From Diphasiastrum complanatum (lineage: Eukaryota; Streptophyta; Lycopodiopsida; Lycopodiales; Lycopodiaceae), in the NCBI GenBank assembly GCA_029204225.1, contig CM055111.1:30168717-30232716 (forward strand): DNA of 64,000 nt, in the 5' to 3' direction. The position numbers and the translations under genes were made by a program. This document shows, one piece after another, positions 20,080 through 32,940 of this stretch (its first letter is position 1; each line of letters opens with the position of its first letter). The notes under the pieces were generated by a model that worked only from the letters and a program-made list of their open reading frames with translations, was not told the DNA's origin and did not search any database.

Positions 20080-22030
20080 TCATGGTTGGTGATATTTCTT
20101 AATATGAGAGCCATTCACTCTTGTATCAAGAAAATTTCATCATATTGTTCTTTTCTCTTTTTCTGCACCAATATTGTTTCTTGCAAAGCACATAATCGAT
20201 CTTCCTCCAATCGAGAGATCCGATGCAGTCTTTCATCAATAATGTCATGTGATTCTCCACGATCTACATGTTATGTCGGAATTTCAAATTCAATTGAAAG
20301 TATTGGATACATTCCATAAACTAGATAATATGAAGTCTTTTTAGTCATAATTTTTTCTGTATTCCGATACGCCCATAGAACTGCATGTATTTTTGTATCC
20401 CAATCAGTGGAATGTTGATCTATGATTTTGTTTAATATTTTGCATAAAATACCATTTGCTCATCTGTTAATCCATTCGCCTTCAGATTATATGGCGTTGT
20501 CCTTCTATGAATGATCATGAAATATTTCAGTAACTCTGCAATAGTGTTGTTAATAAAATGAGTTTCTCTATCACTGACAAGTTCCAAAGGACAACCATAT
20601 CTTGTAATGATATTGACGAAAAGAAAATTGGCAACTATCTTTGCATCATTTTTCTTTGTAGCCTCGGCTTCCACCATTTATGTGCAATAGTCCGTTGCCA
20701 TCAGTATGTATCGATTTTTCCTTCGTCATGTGGCTGGCTTAATCGGTCTAACAAAATCGATGCTCCACTTTTCGAATAGAGCTAATGGTAAAACTGGCAC
20801 CAATGGCCAGTTAGTCGATCTTGCTGGTTTGCCCATCCTTTGACACGAATCACAGTTTATAATAAATCTATGCACATCTATGTACATAGGGCCACCAATA
20901 TTTTCCATTCATAATTTTTCGAACTGTGTTCTTCAATGCATAGTGTCCTCCAGCTTCTTCTTCGTGAAAAGACTTTACTACTATTTGGATTTCTTCTGGT
21001 TCCAAGCACCTTCGAAGTTCATCATCACTTCCAAGTTTGTAAAGTACACCTGATATAATAGTATATGGTGCTACTTTATATTGAGAAACATTCTTCTCTT
21101 TTCAAGTCATTCCTTCTGGATATACCAATGTTTGCAAATACTGAATAATATCACCATATATGGATTTTTCGATATTTAACAGTATCGGTTCTTCATCAGG
21201 TAGATTATCCAAAATAGGATCTTTGGGTTTAGTAGTTTCCAATCTCGATAAATAATCCGCATTTCCATGAGGTTTGCCAGGTCAGATTTTGACTATATAA
21301 TCGAATTCTAATAGTAGAATAATCCAACAAGAAATTCGACCCGATAAGTTTGGTTTATTAACCAGATAGTGGTAGAGTAATTCTTTTCGGATGCAGATGA
21401 TTGTCTACATGCATAATATACATGATAATCTTTTTTTGCATCGGCCCTTCTAGCTCAGAATGCTTCCAATTGCAAAGGAAGAAGTGTCCACATAAACATG
21501 GAATTTCTGGGTCCAATCGGGGGGTCGTAAAATTGGAGCAGTTTTCAATTTGATTTTCAGTCCTTAAGACTTCTGACAATCTGCACTCCATTCATAAACA
21601 ACAACTTTCTTTAATAACTTATTCAATGCAGTTGCCAGAATAGCATAATCTTGTATAGACCTTCGATAATAGCCCAAATGGCCAAGAAAACCTCTTAACT
21701 CTCTTAGATTTGTCAAGGGTAAGAGTGCATCAATTACTTTGGACCTTGTCTTGATCAACTTGGATACCTTGTTCTAATATTCCATGGCCCAAAAGAATGC
21801 CTTCAGTCATCCCAAAATAACATTTCTCGGAATGTAAGGATATATACATTTCTCTGCATCTTTGTAACATTAGTTGGAGCTTCTCCAAATGTTCTTTATG
21901 TGAACTGAAAATACAAAAATTATCTATAAATATTTCCAGAAATTTCCTCAAAAAGTCTTGAAATATTATTGTCATCATTATTTGAAACGTAGCAGATGCA
22001 TTGCAAAGTCCAAATTGGGGATCCTAGGTC
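20080..22030 (-). pseudogene. Ty3/gypsy RT (C-terminal), RNase H and integrase, broken
   Basis: Minus strand order is RT, RNase H, integrase, the gypsy arrangement. RT is entered at FGLCNASATFQ (about 22020) and shows FIDNFCIFS, where the second catalytic Asp of the FxDD motif is Asn. Then LRELRGFLGHLGYYRR, the RNase H start (FHVYVDTSSFAIG..LSQ) and the tether NADYLSRL. Integrase: HEEEAGGHYALKNT..KYWWP zinc finger with CDSCQRMGK, core WSIDFVRPI, LVSDRETHF and a C-terminal SYYLVYGM (about 20320). Many stops and shifts. Protease and the N-terminal half of RT are missing between this and the gag block at 22218. Confidence 0.85.
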
Positions 22031-22217
22031 ATCCAATGTTGACTACTAGTTGTCTTGGTTTCCTCCTTCGTCTTCTCATTGATAATTCTTTTAGTTGTTT
22101 TTGATAGAAGACATTGTCTTCTAAAAGTTGTTTAAACATTATGCTCGGTCTCAAATTACCAAGATCCTCAATGATATCATAACTCAATCTTAAGGACAAA
22201 GATTTTTCGATCTTTGG

Positions 22218-24175
22218 TCATGTTGGAACCGTGGCTTTCAAAGGTTCTTCAAAGGTAACCTTTTTCTTTGATTTATTTAACTCCTTGGTAAGAAGTTGTT
22301 CTACTTCCTGCATTATATCTGGAGCAAAATATTTCTTATCATTCCTATCATAAATAGGATCGTATTTTATATCTTCGTGCGTGATAGACTTATTGACTTT
22401 TTCTTTAGAATTTAGCTTTTTCATTGAAGATTTTTTCTTTTTCTTTGGCGATTTTGTTACAGGTCGAATTTGATTTTGTCGTTTTTGTTTGGTCTTGCTT
22501 CTAGTGCTCACTTTCGATACTTCAAAATCAATATCACTTGCCTAATTTGTTTCTTCATCAGAAAGCTCAACTTGCTGAACCACTTCATCTTTGTTTTCAT
22601 TATCCTTAGTGGCCTCAAGTTTGACATATTTTACCAATAACTTTTTAAATGGTGGCTTAGGACACTTTGAAGTTACATGTCCTTTAGCTTTACAATTTCC
22701 ACACAAAGGTACATATCCAATCTGTTTCTTTGGTTCAGAACATTCATTAGAATAATGTCCAAGTGTTCCACAATTAAAACATGTAGAAACTGGTCTTGTC
22801 CTTTGGACACCATTATTCTGCTGATTGGGTATATATTTCTGTACTGGAATAAACTTGTTCAAAGGAGATTTATATGAAGAAGAGGCTAGTGTAGCAGTAG
22901 TTTTCGAATTTGCGGCTTGTACTTCATACACAGCTTCACCAGGATCTACCTCCATTAAATACACAACTTCATTATCAGAATTCTCTTCCTCCTCACTTTT
23001 CTCAACATAGGAAACTTGCATCTTTGCTCTACGTTCCGAATGATGGAGACCCTCCTTGTTACACGTCGTACACCATACATTCGATTTGCCTACTATATTT
23101 ACATATTTTCTTCTATTTTTTGGTTGAAGAATGTGAACTTTTAAATCATCGAATTTCTTTTCGAGTTTCGATACTTCCTTATTCCATAAGTTCTGTTATT
23201 TTTTATTGACCTTTTTTGGATCTTCCATTCTTTTCCGATCTTTTGAACATGTCTTATGGCGTTTCGAAGTGCTCCTTGGAGATTCATCTTTACTCAAACT
23301 ATCAAAATCAGAACTGGAACTTGATGAAATAGTTTTTGATTCAATGTCTAATTCTTGGTCATTTGAAGAATAAATGTATCTTCTATTTTTAGCAAGGTTC
23401 TTCTTTGGCCTTTGACTTCTAGACATCCAAGAAGTCTCATAATTCCCTGTAGTAGCTATGACACGTTGTAGACTATCAGTAGGTCCTTGTTTGTAGTATT
23501 GCTCTATTCTTTTGGGTAGTTTTCTTAGGAACCATTCGATCTTCATGGCCATTGGGTATACTCTAGTCAATTGACCAATTAATTTCTTGACTCTTCGAGT
23601 ATACTTTCTTAGAGATTCTTTCTCTTTTTGTCGTATTGAATTCAACGGGACTAGAATTCGTGTTGAATAACCAATTTTTCTAAATTGCTTTAGGAATTGG
23701 GTTTTTAAATATCCCCAAGTTGTTATCAAATCAGGTTCTGGATAAACCATGTTCTTGCTTCTTTTCTAAAAAGTCCAAGAAATGTCCTCAATTTGTCAAC
23801 ATCTAAAATTTCTCTATTACTCGCAACAATAGATTCAAATTGAGATACAGGGCTGTCTGTGTCTTCTGAGGCCTTCCCTCTAAAATAATAATAGCAGATC
23901 TTGGAAGAGGACGATCCTGGAGCAGTCATATCTTCTTTATCTTTGTCGTATCGATCAGAGGGTGGACTGGGTGTTTCTTCTATTTCAGATTCACTTTCTG
24001 ATGTTAGAGATTCGTTATAATCGAGTCTCCTTCTTCGATCAGTGCTAGTGTCTCGGTTTAATTCTCTTTCCCATTCTTGCGCCTTCGTCTATATTTTTCT
24101 CATTTCTCGTCTTTCTCTCCAATATTCATCTTCGTACGATAAAGTACAAGAGAATCGATTTTTATGATCTCAGCA
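22218..24175 (-). pseudogene. Ty3/gypsy gag with two zinc knuckles and linker
   Basis: Minus strand, four blocks with small gaps. N-terminal charged region (YEDEYWRERREMRK, Ser/Glu-rich SESESEIEETPSPPSDR) from 24175; capsid region with FLGLFRKEARTWF and TTWGYLKTQFLKQFRK (23929-23500); Lys/Ser tail; then two CCHC knuckles, CFNCGTLGHYSNEC and CGNCKAKGHVTSKC (22640-22790); then a basic linker with YDRNDKKYFAPDI and KKVTFEEPL ending at 22218. The same linker is present in the plus-strand gypsy at 53000-53360, so both are one family. Gag packages element RNA; here it is interrupted by stops at 23197, 22542 and 22218. Confidence 0.87.
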
Positions 24176-24265
24176 TTCAAAGGGCCAAAAAATGTAGTAT
24201 GGGTCAAAAAATGTTAAAAAATGAATATTTTCAAACGCATTTGACCCAAGGTTGCTCGGATCGGA

Positions 24266-25412
24266 TCGAATCTATTTTCTCAAGAATTTGACAGGAATTG
24301 TCTGAAACTCTACCCTATGTCCTAAGTTTGTAATTCGACTGACCGACAATAGATTTGTCATCAGATTCGGGACATACATTACATTTGGTAGCAACTTTGA
24401 CAGTCCATTCTGAAAATACATTCTAACAGTACCTTTACCTTCAATTTTGTGGGATCTGCTATCTCCAAGGTGAACAAATTTGTTGGTGTTGTAGGCCGAA
24501 TAATCAATGAACCATTCTCGATGGCTTGTCATATGTTGCGTTGCTCCCGAATCGAGAAACCATTCCTCTGATCATTCGACATCACCATGAAGACTTCTTG
24601 CTCTTCATCATCTTTGATCTTCTACTTTGTGTCGGCTGCATGAGCTTGCTGATTCGGCTGCTTCTTCTTCTTGTCGTTGTGGAACTTCAAGATTCGGCAG
24701 TCTTGGATTTCATGATTCATCCTCTTGCAGTACCTACAGAAGTGTCTTTTCTGGTTCTGAACAGGTTGTTGATTCTGGGCCTTCTGTGATTGCTTCTGAT
24801 TGTTGTTGTTATGACAGCTTTTTCTTTTGTTGCTTTGTTATGTTCTTCTTGATGAACAATGTTGTAGTAGCATGATTAAGACTATGGACAATGTTATATC
24901 TGAGTGTGTGATTACCATCGTCACTCAGTTTTCATAAGAGGGTAGCAAATCGGTCAATAACGTCATTACAACATCAGAGTCTTCGACTACTGAACCTATT
25001 GTTCCCATCTGCTCTAATAGAGTCTTAGATTGATTAATGTGATTTTGAACAGAATCACTCTATGACATTCTGAGTGAGAAGAACTTTCTCCTCAGATGCA
25101 GCTTTGAAGTGACATCTCTCACTTCATATAATGTACTCAATATATTCCAAACCTCTTTTGAAGATTGGGCTTGTCAGTGTGGCCAATCTGTGTGTCAGAG
25201 ATGTTAAGGGTGATCAAGGCAAAAGCCTTGCCATCCCTGAGCTTCCATTTGGAAATGGCTTGCTCATCGACATTGGGAAGTAGTTCGGTCCCAACGACTA
25301 TTTTCCAAAGCTCCTTGGCCATCAATACCACCCTCATTTTGAATTTCCACAAGTGGTAGTTCGATACATTGAGTTTTTCTACCATTAGAGCAGACTGTGA
25401 TTGCGAATCCAT
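24266..25412 (-). pseudogene. Ty1/copia gag, zinc knuckle and protease (family H), truncated
   Basis: Minus strand from ATG at 25412: VEKLNVSNYHLWKFKMRVVLM, WKLRDGKAFALITLNISDTQ; frameshifted gag body; CCHC knuckle CRYCKRMNHEIQDC (about 24700); protease with intact DSG (EEWFLDSGATQHM, about 24545) and flap region HLGDSRSHKIEGKGTV, ending with LLSVSRITNLGH near 24290. It is related to family A gag. After 24266 the sequence passes into gypsy gag leader without any LTR, so integrase and RT are lost. Confidence 0.87.
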
Positions 25413-25492
25413 TTGGAATTTCAGGATGAGTGTAATGCATATAGTAGATTAATATGACTGGAAACAATTATAGCAATCATTCTGATAATGCT

Positions 25493-26299
25493 ACAACTCT
25501 GATACCTTGTTGGTATCAGATAAACATGGAGCAATAATTAATCGCTCTTACACCATGTTGGGATTCGATAGGTGGATCAACCGACAATGTCTGTCGCAGC
25601 AAAGGAGTGGCAACAAATACAGTCTGAAAATGCATGCACAATCGTGATCTTCTTGGAACAATAAGCACTACAATATGCTTCTTGGTTTTGAAGGGGAGGC
25701 TTTAACTTTGGACCAAAGAAACTTTGGATGGCAAGCTCACCAACACTACAATAATGGCTAAATAGGACCTCATAGCCCTTCAAGAATTAGGCACATGGGC
25801 TAGTGTACGGAAGTGTCATCTTTTATAGTTGACATCATGGGTAATCAATGAAAAAAACCAACTTTCTGCAAATGTCAAAAAGTCAGTGGTGAGTACATAG
25901 GCCATCATCTACAGACAAAAGTGGAAAAGGACCTCATGATGAGGGAAGGAAAAGGTGTCCATAGAATCCAAGACACACAACAGGTAGGGTACAAGGAGTA
26001 CATGAAGTGAAGAATTGTGAAGAATGGTAAAATATATCTATCTATGTTCACTTTGGAGGCTATACTCATGTAATGTTTATTGTATATATCTAAGGTATGT
26101 AAATTGAGCACATAACCTTGTAGAATAGGTCGAGCTTGTGTTAGGTAGATTTGGATATGTAAGCATGCAAAATGTTAGGTGGCATGTAAAGTTAGGTAGA
26201 ATGTAACTAGTAAAATTCTACATGTGTCTAGTTTGTCTAGACAGCTCATAAGATCCTTGTAAGGTGTGTTGGGAAGTTCACATGTCTCAAAACTTCACA
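25493..26299. repeat. Back-to-back copia 5' ends: LTR sequence of the minus and plus elements
   Basis: The left gag (25412, minus) and the right element (26300, plus) point away from each other, so both 5' LTRs must lie here. On the minus side two primer-like strings occur, TGGTGTAAGAGC (25556-25545) and AGGTATCAGAG (near 25503), each preceded by CCAACA. On the plus side the LTR ends AACTTCACA at 26299. Where one LTR ends and the other begins I could not fix; no repeat copy is available. Confidence 0.5.
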
Positions 26300-26311
26300 T
26301 GGTATCAATGC
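26300..26311 (+). promoter_or_regulatory. Primer-binding site of plus-strand copia I
   Basis: TGGTATCAATGC follows the LTR end, 10 of 12 matches to the standard site. The leader up to the first gag-like codons (about 26980) is long, ~680 bp, and lacks the usual gag N-terminus. Confidence 0.7.
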
Positions 26312-26979
26312 TTTGCTGAGGTCAGTGTGCATTCATAGCTTGCTCAGTTCTTGAGAGAATTGCTTGCAGGAACTCAAATTTTGGAGAAGAATACAATCTT
26401 GATTGCAATCAAACTAATTTTGGATCATAGGTGGATCAAATCAAGCCTGATTTGAATCAAAAGAGACCTATGTATAGACCTGTAATTCTGCACATGTGAG
26501 ATCAACCTATTTCATTTAGGTGGTATATCTCAAGTATTGATCCAAATTAGGTGTTTGATAGCTTGTTAGAGAGGTATTGAAGTCTAGAATGTGTTGCTTG
26601 TATTTCTAATCCAATTTGATTTGATTTTAGAAAGCTATAGGAAATCAAAGAGATAGGGAGTGCACCCCATGTTGTGGGATTTTCCAAAGAGAGCACACAT
26701 TTATTCAATCTCATCAAACTTTCATTTTATGTTGTCAATCATAGATAGAATTGATCTAGATGAGTTTTATGAGGTCATAGCCACATCATTTCACACAAAC
26801 GTGTTGTGTTTGAGTTGTATGTGAGATCCTAGAGTGTTTTCATCTTTTGAAACTTGAGGTAGAGGTTGACATCAAAATTTGTTTGTGCTTCATCTCTAGA
26901 TAGAGGCAAGATCTAAATTCAAGCTGATTGATTTCTGTTGTGAGATAGATCTCACATACTTTGTTGCAATATTTCAATA

Positions 26980-27655
26980 GGTTGGATCAACATTCCAAGT
27001 AAAAGAAATTAGTTATTGCACCACAGCTGAGGAGGCTTGGGATATCCTTAAAACAATTTATGAAGCAAAGAACACATCAAGATTGCTCACACTTAGAAAT
27101 CAGATATTTCTAAGCTATCAAAGAGTTGATGAGAGTGCTTCAAGTTATGTCATGAGAGTTAAAGATCTTCACAAAGAATTATCATGCATTGGAGATACAC
27201 TAAAGAACAAGGAACTTGTACAAGTAGTCCTTAATGGATTAAGAGATGAATATAAAAATATTGTTTCTATCAGGGAGGAGCTTCCAATGTTGGAAACTCT
27301 TCAAGGAGTTCTAATTGTTGAAGAAAGCAGGCAAGAGAACAAGATGATGAGGATCAACAAACTCTCAATGAAGGATGGTGGAGATGACAAAGCACTCTTC
27401 ACCAAGGACAAGTCAAGAGGAAGGGGCAAAGGATGGCAACAACACTTCAATAAGGACAAGGACAAAGCTAAAGAATGTGGTGAGGATCAATCCTCACAAG
27501 CTACAACATCCAGTGGCAAGAAGAAGATGTCAAGAATCAAATGTTTCTTTTGTGGCAAGAAAGGCCACTATGCATCAAATTGTTTCAAGAAAAAGAATCA
27601 GTTCAAACAAGCTAACGTTACTAATGAGAAAGAGTGTGAGGGTAATCATGAGTGA
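26980..27655 (+). pseudogene. Ty1/copia gag (UBN2 type) with CCHC knuckle (family I)
   Basis: Enters gag at TTAEEAWDILKTIYEAKN, continues without a break from 27083 to 27655: VDESASSYVMRVKDLHKEL, KNKELVQVVLNGLRDEYKN, a Lys-rich linker, then CFFCGKKGHYASNC (27543-27584) and the stop at 27653. The first ~70 residues of a normal copia gag are missing, so the true start is gone. It is followed 60 bases later by the protease in another frame. Confidence 0.87.
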
Positions 27656-27699
27656 TAGGGAGGATTCTTTGATGATGTCAAGTTTTTGATCTTTTCTTT

Positions 27700-29245
27700 T
27701 CAAAAGTGAAGAAGTATGGTGGATAGATAGTGGGGCTAGTTCCCATATGTCTAGTTCTAGGAATTCTTTCACAATTCTCATGCCTTATGTAAGTACAAAA
27801 AGATCAATCTATATTGCTAATGATATAGAGTGTAAGATTCAAGGGATAGGTAGTAATCCATTGAATGGATCATCATCAAAAACTTTCTTTTTGCATGATG
27901 TACTTTATTTACCTAAATTAACCAAGAACCTCATTAGTGTAGGACAATTGTTTGATAGGGGTTTGGATGTCAAATTTCATGTTGACAAATTTGTAATCTT
28001 GAGGGAGAATGAGGTGATAGCTAGAGGTTCTAGATTTGGAAAGCTTTACAAGTTAGATTCTAGAGAGAATGCTAACATATGTGATGTTGCTTATGAGACC
28101 AAGGTTCATCAAGAAGATCTATGGCATAAAAGGTTGGGTCATTCCAACTTTAAAGCCATGAAATTAATGGTCAAGGAAGGAAAAGCAATTGCATTACCAA
28201 AGTCTATGGCAAAGGAGTTGCAAGCTTGTGAAGCATGTGTTTTGGCCAAAGATTATAGAAGATCTTTTCCAAGATCCAGCATCAAAGCTCATCAACCACT
28301 TGAACTCGTGTATTCAGATGTTCACTTCTCTTCTTCCAAGAGCAAAGGAGGAGCAATATGTTTTGTTTTCTTCATAGATGATTACACAAGATTCTCTTGG
28401 ATTTATCTTCTATCTTCCAAAGCCATGGTTTTTGATGTCTTCCTTACATTCAAAGCATAGGTTGAAAAGCAATTTTCCATTACATTAAAAGCTTTGAGAT
28501 GTGATATTGGAGGTGAGTATACAAAGAGAGTTTTCATGTTCTTATAGTTCTCAGCAAAATGGAGTTGCTGAAAGAAAAAATAGAACACTTTGTGAATGTG
28601 CGAAAGCCATTAGGCTAGAAGCATTTCTATCCAAGGAATTTTGGGGATAAGCAATTGCATGTGCTAATTATGTTTGTAATAGGCTTCCAAATCTTGCCAT
28701 AGAAGGAAGAACACCACATGAAATGTTGTACAAAGAAAATCCTAAGGTAGATTATCTTAGGATCTTTGGTTGTTTATGCTATGTGCATGTTCCTTTAGAG
28801 ACTAGGAAAAAAGGATGATCTTAGTGCTATTAAAGGCATTTTTGTTGGATATGCATCTTCTAAAAAAACATATAAAGTTTATGTTCCCTCTACTAACAAG
28901 AATGTTGTAAGTAGAGATTTGATCTTCCATGAATATCTGAAGTATAACTTGGATGAGGCAAAGATGAAGGAGTCTCATGCACGATCTAGCATTATCAATC
29001 TTGATGTTGTTCAAGATGTGTTGGGGCTGAGGCTTGAGGAGGAGCAACTTCAAGCACTTGCACCTAGAAGATCCACAAGAGAAAGATCCAAGCCAAGTAG
29101 GCTCACATATGAGGAGAAAGGAAAGCAAGTAGAGGATATAGGAGGCACTTCCTATAATCCATTCTTCATATCACATGAAGAGCCAAGAGATATCCAAGAA
29201 GCACTTCAATCCAAAAATTGGGTTGAAGCAATGACCCTTGAGCGG
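27700..29245 (+). pseudogene. Ty1/copia protease, integrase and linker (family I), truncated before RT
   Basis: Protease: WWIDSGASSHM with DSG at 27726-27734. GAG-pre-integrase: LWHKRLGHSNFKAM and CEACVLAK (28121-28250). Integrase: YSDVHF and FFIDDYTRFSW supply the first Asp region, then a stop at 28458 and a deletion of roughly 25-30 codons; the frame resumes at SSQQNGVAERKNRTL with the catalytic Glu (about 28550). The core tail VDYLRIFGCLCYVHVP and linker RRSTRERSKPSRL follow. At 29245, in NWVEAM, just where RT should begin, the sequence switches to an antisense gypsy RT. No LTR at the break. Confidence 0.88.
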
Positions 29246-29780
29246 GTTATCTTATGACCGAGGTACAATAACTCATGCTTAAAAAAGTCAAATTTATATT
29301 CTTTAGCATAAAGTTTCTCTCGTCTGCGAATATGTAAGATAGTCTTTAGATGACTCAAATGCTCCTTAAGTGTCCTATTGTAGATGAGAATGTCATCTAA
29401 TAATACAACCACATACTTTTCTAGATATGGACAAAAAGATCGTTCATCATGGAATGTAGCTGGTGCATTCGTCAACCCAAAAGCAAGCACGAGAAATTCA
29501 TAATGATCGAATCTCGTCTGAAAACCAATCTTTTGCACATCATTTGGATGAATCCTAATTTTATGATATCCAGTTCTAAGATCTATCTTTGTGAAGTATT
29601 TAGCTCCACCTAATCGATCTACCAAATCATCCATACGAGGCAAAGGATATTTATTTTTAATAGTTACCTTATTCAAACTCTTGTAGTCCACACACAATCT
29701 TAAGCCTCCATCTTTCTTTGATTTAAGAAGAACAGAAGCACCCCAAGGTGACTTACTTGGCACTACTCTAATAGTACTCT
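29246..29780 (-). pseudogene. Ty3/gypsy reverse transcriptase fragment
   Basis: Minus strand, open for 185 codons from 29763. Shows the palm and finger blocks in order: SKSPWGASVLLKSKKDGGLR, CVDYKSLNKVTIKNKYPLPR, GAKYFTKIDLRTGYHKIRI (first catalytic Asp), FGLTNAPATF, and LLDDILIYN (the FxDD/YxDD box). Both catalytic regions are kept. It stops in the connection at LYLGHKI. Upstream and downstream gypsy parts are absent; the fragment is wedged between a copia body and a copia LTR. Confidence 0.88.
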
Positions 29781-29843
29781 GATGGGATTGACACAGGGTT
29801 TCTCAGGTCACAAACCATCAAAGAACAACAATGATAAAAAAAT

Positions 29844-30660
29844 TGTAGGATCTAGATTTACTAGAGACTCAAAGAATAGAGCGGTTCTAATTTGTGTTGA
29901 TAATGAATATCAGTGCAGGTGTTGTAGACAACCATAAAGAAATGTGAAACGATTAGGCGTTTGAAAAAGCCATGCAATTCTTTGTTACTGATATTTGTGA
30001 TAGTAGAGAAAGAAGAGTGAGAGGTAATTAAACATTCAGTACAAATGCAACATGACAGAAAAATATTAAATCTATATAATAAGTGTTGTAGTAACAACGA
30101 TCAGATCACAAGACAATTGTGTTGAGCACGTGATCCTACTTATAGAAACAAGTAATTGCTATATTTCAGAATACTTTTTACTCTCTATCTCTCTCTCTCT
30201 CTCTATGACCTCTAACTCTGAGGAGTCAGATACTGGTATTTGATCTCTCTGATCAATACTGTACTACTATCTCTATTGTGTTGTCTCTAATAGGTCACTT
30301 CCTTATATAGTTGTTTTTGATGGAAAAATCTGGTTACAACTGATGGGAGTCTCTCGAACAATTCACGAAACTTTCGCGAAACTATTCTGTTCGCGCAACA
30401 GTCGCAAAAATATCACGAAGCAAAACGAAGCGACTCGAACAAAATCAGTTCGTGTGGAGTTCATATATGATTGCTGTTCACTGCCTGCTATATCATTCTT
30501 ACAATCCTCTAGAATGTAGACAGACACTGCTGATCTACGTTATAGATTACTATAGCATTCAACAAGATTGAACCAATGTGCAGAATTGATTAAACAAGTA
30601 AATGAGATACATGAATAATAGCAGACAACAATTCATTCGAGATCATATAAAATTCAGAAT
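29844..30660 (-). repeat. Copia 3' LTR (family C), minus orientation; start approximate
   Basis: Follows the pol stop on the minus strand. It ends AGATCCTACA at 29844. TATA-like CTATATAAGG near 30298 (as complement). A TTCGCGAA palindrome at 30374 with further TTCGCG words close by. Positions 30340-30680 have a diverged second copy at 33868-34790. Confidence 0.7.
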
Positions 30661-30684
30661 AAAATGTGCATAATAGCTACAATA

Positions 30685-32940
30685 TCATCTATTGATCCTC
30701 TTGATTTCGAGCACTATGTAATAGACCCACGCAGTGCATTGGCGTGAGACCTCTTCACTCTTGTAGAGTATTAGAGTGTTGTCCAAATATACATCTACAA
30801 TGATGATCTTCGCATCTGTAATTCTTACATAAACACTGGAATCAGCTATTAGTGGCTTGAATCCTAAAGATTTTAGGGCTTGATCTTTCTTCTTATACCA
30901 TTGTCGCGCTGATTGTTTCAGACTGTAGATACTCTTGTGCATTATGCATGCATACGTAGGAAGTGAGTTCAAAATGTGGCCTTGGGGTTGATCCATATAG
31001 ACTTCTTCATCTAACTCACCATGCGAGAACGTTGTCTTCTCGTCCACAATGTGAATCCTGAGATCATAAGTAGCTGCATATGCATACAGTAGACGTAGGG
31101 ACAAATATTTCATGTCAGGAGAGGAGGTCTCAGCAGAGTCGATATCGTATCTCTGAGAAAACACCTTTGCTACAAGTCTGGCTTTATACTTTGAAATATC
31201 TCCATTCGGTCTATACTTCAGCTTGTCTTTCGCTTATCTGGTAATGGTTGCAACGTCCATACCTCATTTTTCTTCATAGATTCCATCTCCTCATTCATGG
31301 ATTGGATCCATTTGTCCTTCTCTGGACATTCAATTGCTTCCTCGAATGTCTGTGGTTCTCCACTAAATCCACAAAACTCTTCTGACGTAGAAGCTGCATT
31401 GTCTGACATAAATCTTGCTGGCGCTCTTCGTTCTCTTATCGATCTTCTAGGAGATCCTTCTAGTACTGCAATTCTCTTGTCTTTATCTGATCTGGTAGCT
31501 CCGGAACCATTTCGGTTTACAGGTGTTATAGTAGTAGGCTGGCTTGCGAATCCTTCTTTGTCTGATTCGTCACTCGAATGAGGTGTGACTCGATCATTTT
31601 CATCTGAGTGTTCATCCTCTGCTCCCTCTGTCACAGTTGGTAGATCATAGTACTGTCTTCCAATGACTTGATAGTTGACAAGATCATCGTTGGCCATTGT
31701 TTTGATCTCATCAAATTTGACATCTCTGACTGTCTTCATTGTGTTTGTCTCTGGCATATAGACTCTATAGTATGACGAATGATTGTCATATCCTACAAGA
31801 TATCCTTGTTCTGCTTTCTCATCAAGCTTCTTTTGAAGCTTGTCAGGAACATGTGCATATGCTGTATAGCCAAAGATCCGAATATGAGTCAAGATTGGGT
31901 TTTTGTACCCCACCATAATTCTGGGGTGTTGTGTGAGGAACACCAGATTTTCCTGTCCTGTAAGCAGCTGTAGCTACTACTTCAGCCCACAGCACTCTTG
32001 GAGCCTTCGAATAGGCCATCATGCATCTAGCAGCATCCATTAGAGTCATGTTCTTTCTATCTACAACAGCATTGTGTTGTAGTGTATAAGATGTAGTTCT
32101 TCTGTGAATGATTCCTCGATCATTGTAGAAATTAGTGAATTAGTTTGAAATGTATTCTCCACCACGTTCTGTTCTAATATGCTTCACCTTATTTCCTGTG
32201 CATCTTTCTGCCCAATTCACATACTCTGTGAATTTGTTAAATGCTTCTGATTTACTGTAAATGAAGTAGACTCTGGCAAACTTACTGTAATCATCAATAT
32301 AGGTGATATAATATTTCGAGCCTCCTACTGAGATCACGTTGAAAGGTCCACAGATGTCAGAATGTACTAGCTCCAAAATCTTTGTCGTTCTGTAGGAGTC
32401 CTTGACAAAAGGAGTATGTGACATCTTACCCTTCATACATGCATCATAGGTCATCAAACTGGTTGCTTTCGAGATGCTCACCCATGTGATTGCTCCATGA
32501 TGGCTTGCTTGATATAGTGTCCTTGAATTCATATGGCATAGTCTCCGGTGCCATAGAATATCTAACAAATCATCATGAGTTTGATGCACTTGGCATCAAC
32601 AACATTGCATGTTTCGTCTGAGAACGTTACACGCATCCTTGCATCAGCTATTCTTGCCACTGATAGCGAGTCCTGCTGCAGTGTAGGCACGAACTAAACA
32701 TCTTCAAGTCGTCTGTCTCTGCCGTTAGTGTTGAGCCATAGTGAACCAATATAATTCACTTGATACTTTGATCCATCTCCAAGAATGATAAATCTTGATG
32801 GATCTGCACTTCAAAAATCAGACATGATCCATCTTGATGTAACAAAGTGTGAGGTAGCTCTTGAATCAAGGATTATCTCCTATGTGTCAGGTGTTGATAC
32901 TGCACACATGTCTGCACAGATGTAGGCGGTCGAATTTCCG
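30685..32940 (-). pseudogene. Ty1/copia protease, integrase and partial RT (family C)
   Basis: Minus strand. Protease remnant around 32860-32600 (DSRATSHFV, Gly of DSG replaced by Arg). GAG-pre-integrase: LWHRRLCHMNSRTLY and a damaged C..C (CMKGKM). Integrase: LVHSDICGPF, TYIDDYSKFARVYF, RTERGGEYIS, then LQHNAVVDRKN in which the catalytic Glu is Asp. Linker with FCGFSGEPQTFEEAIE (31370). RT: MNEEMESMKKNEVWTLQPLP, GELDEEVYMDQPQGH, SIYSLKQSARQWY, then VDVYLDNTLI where the YVDD box is YLDN. After this box a deletion joins RT to the last codons of pol (LEIKRINR). RNase H is therefore gone. Confidence 0.87.
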
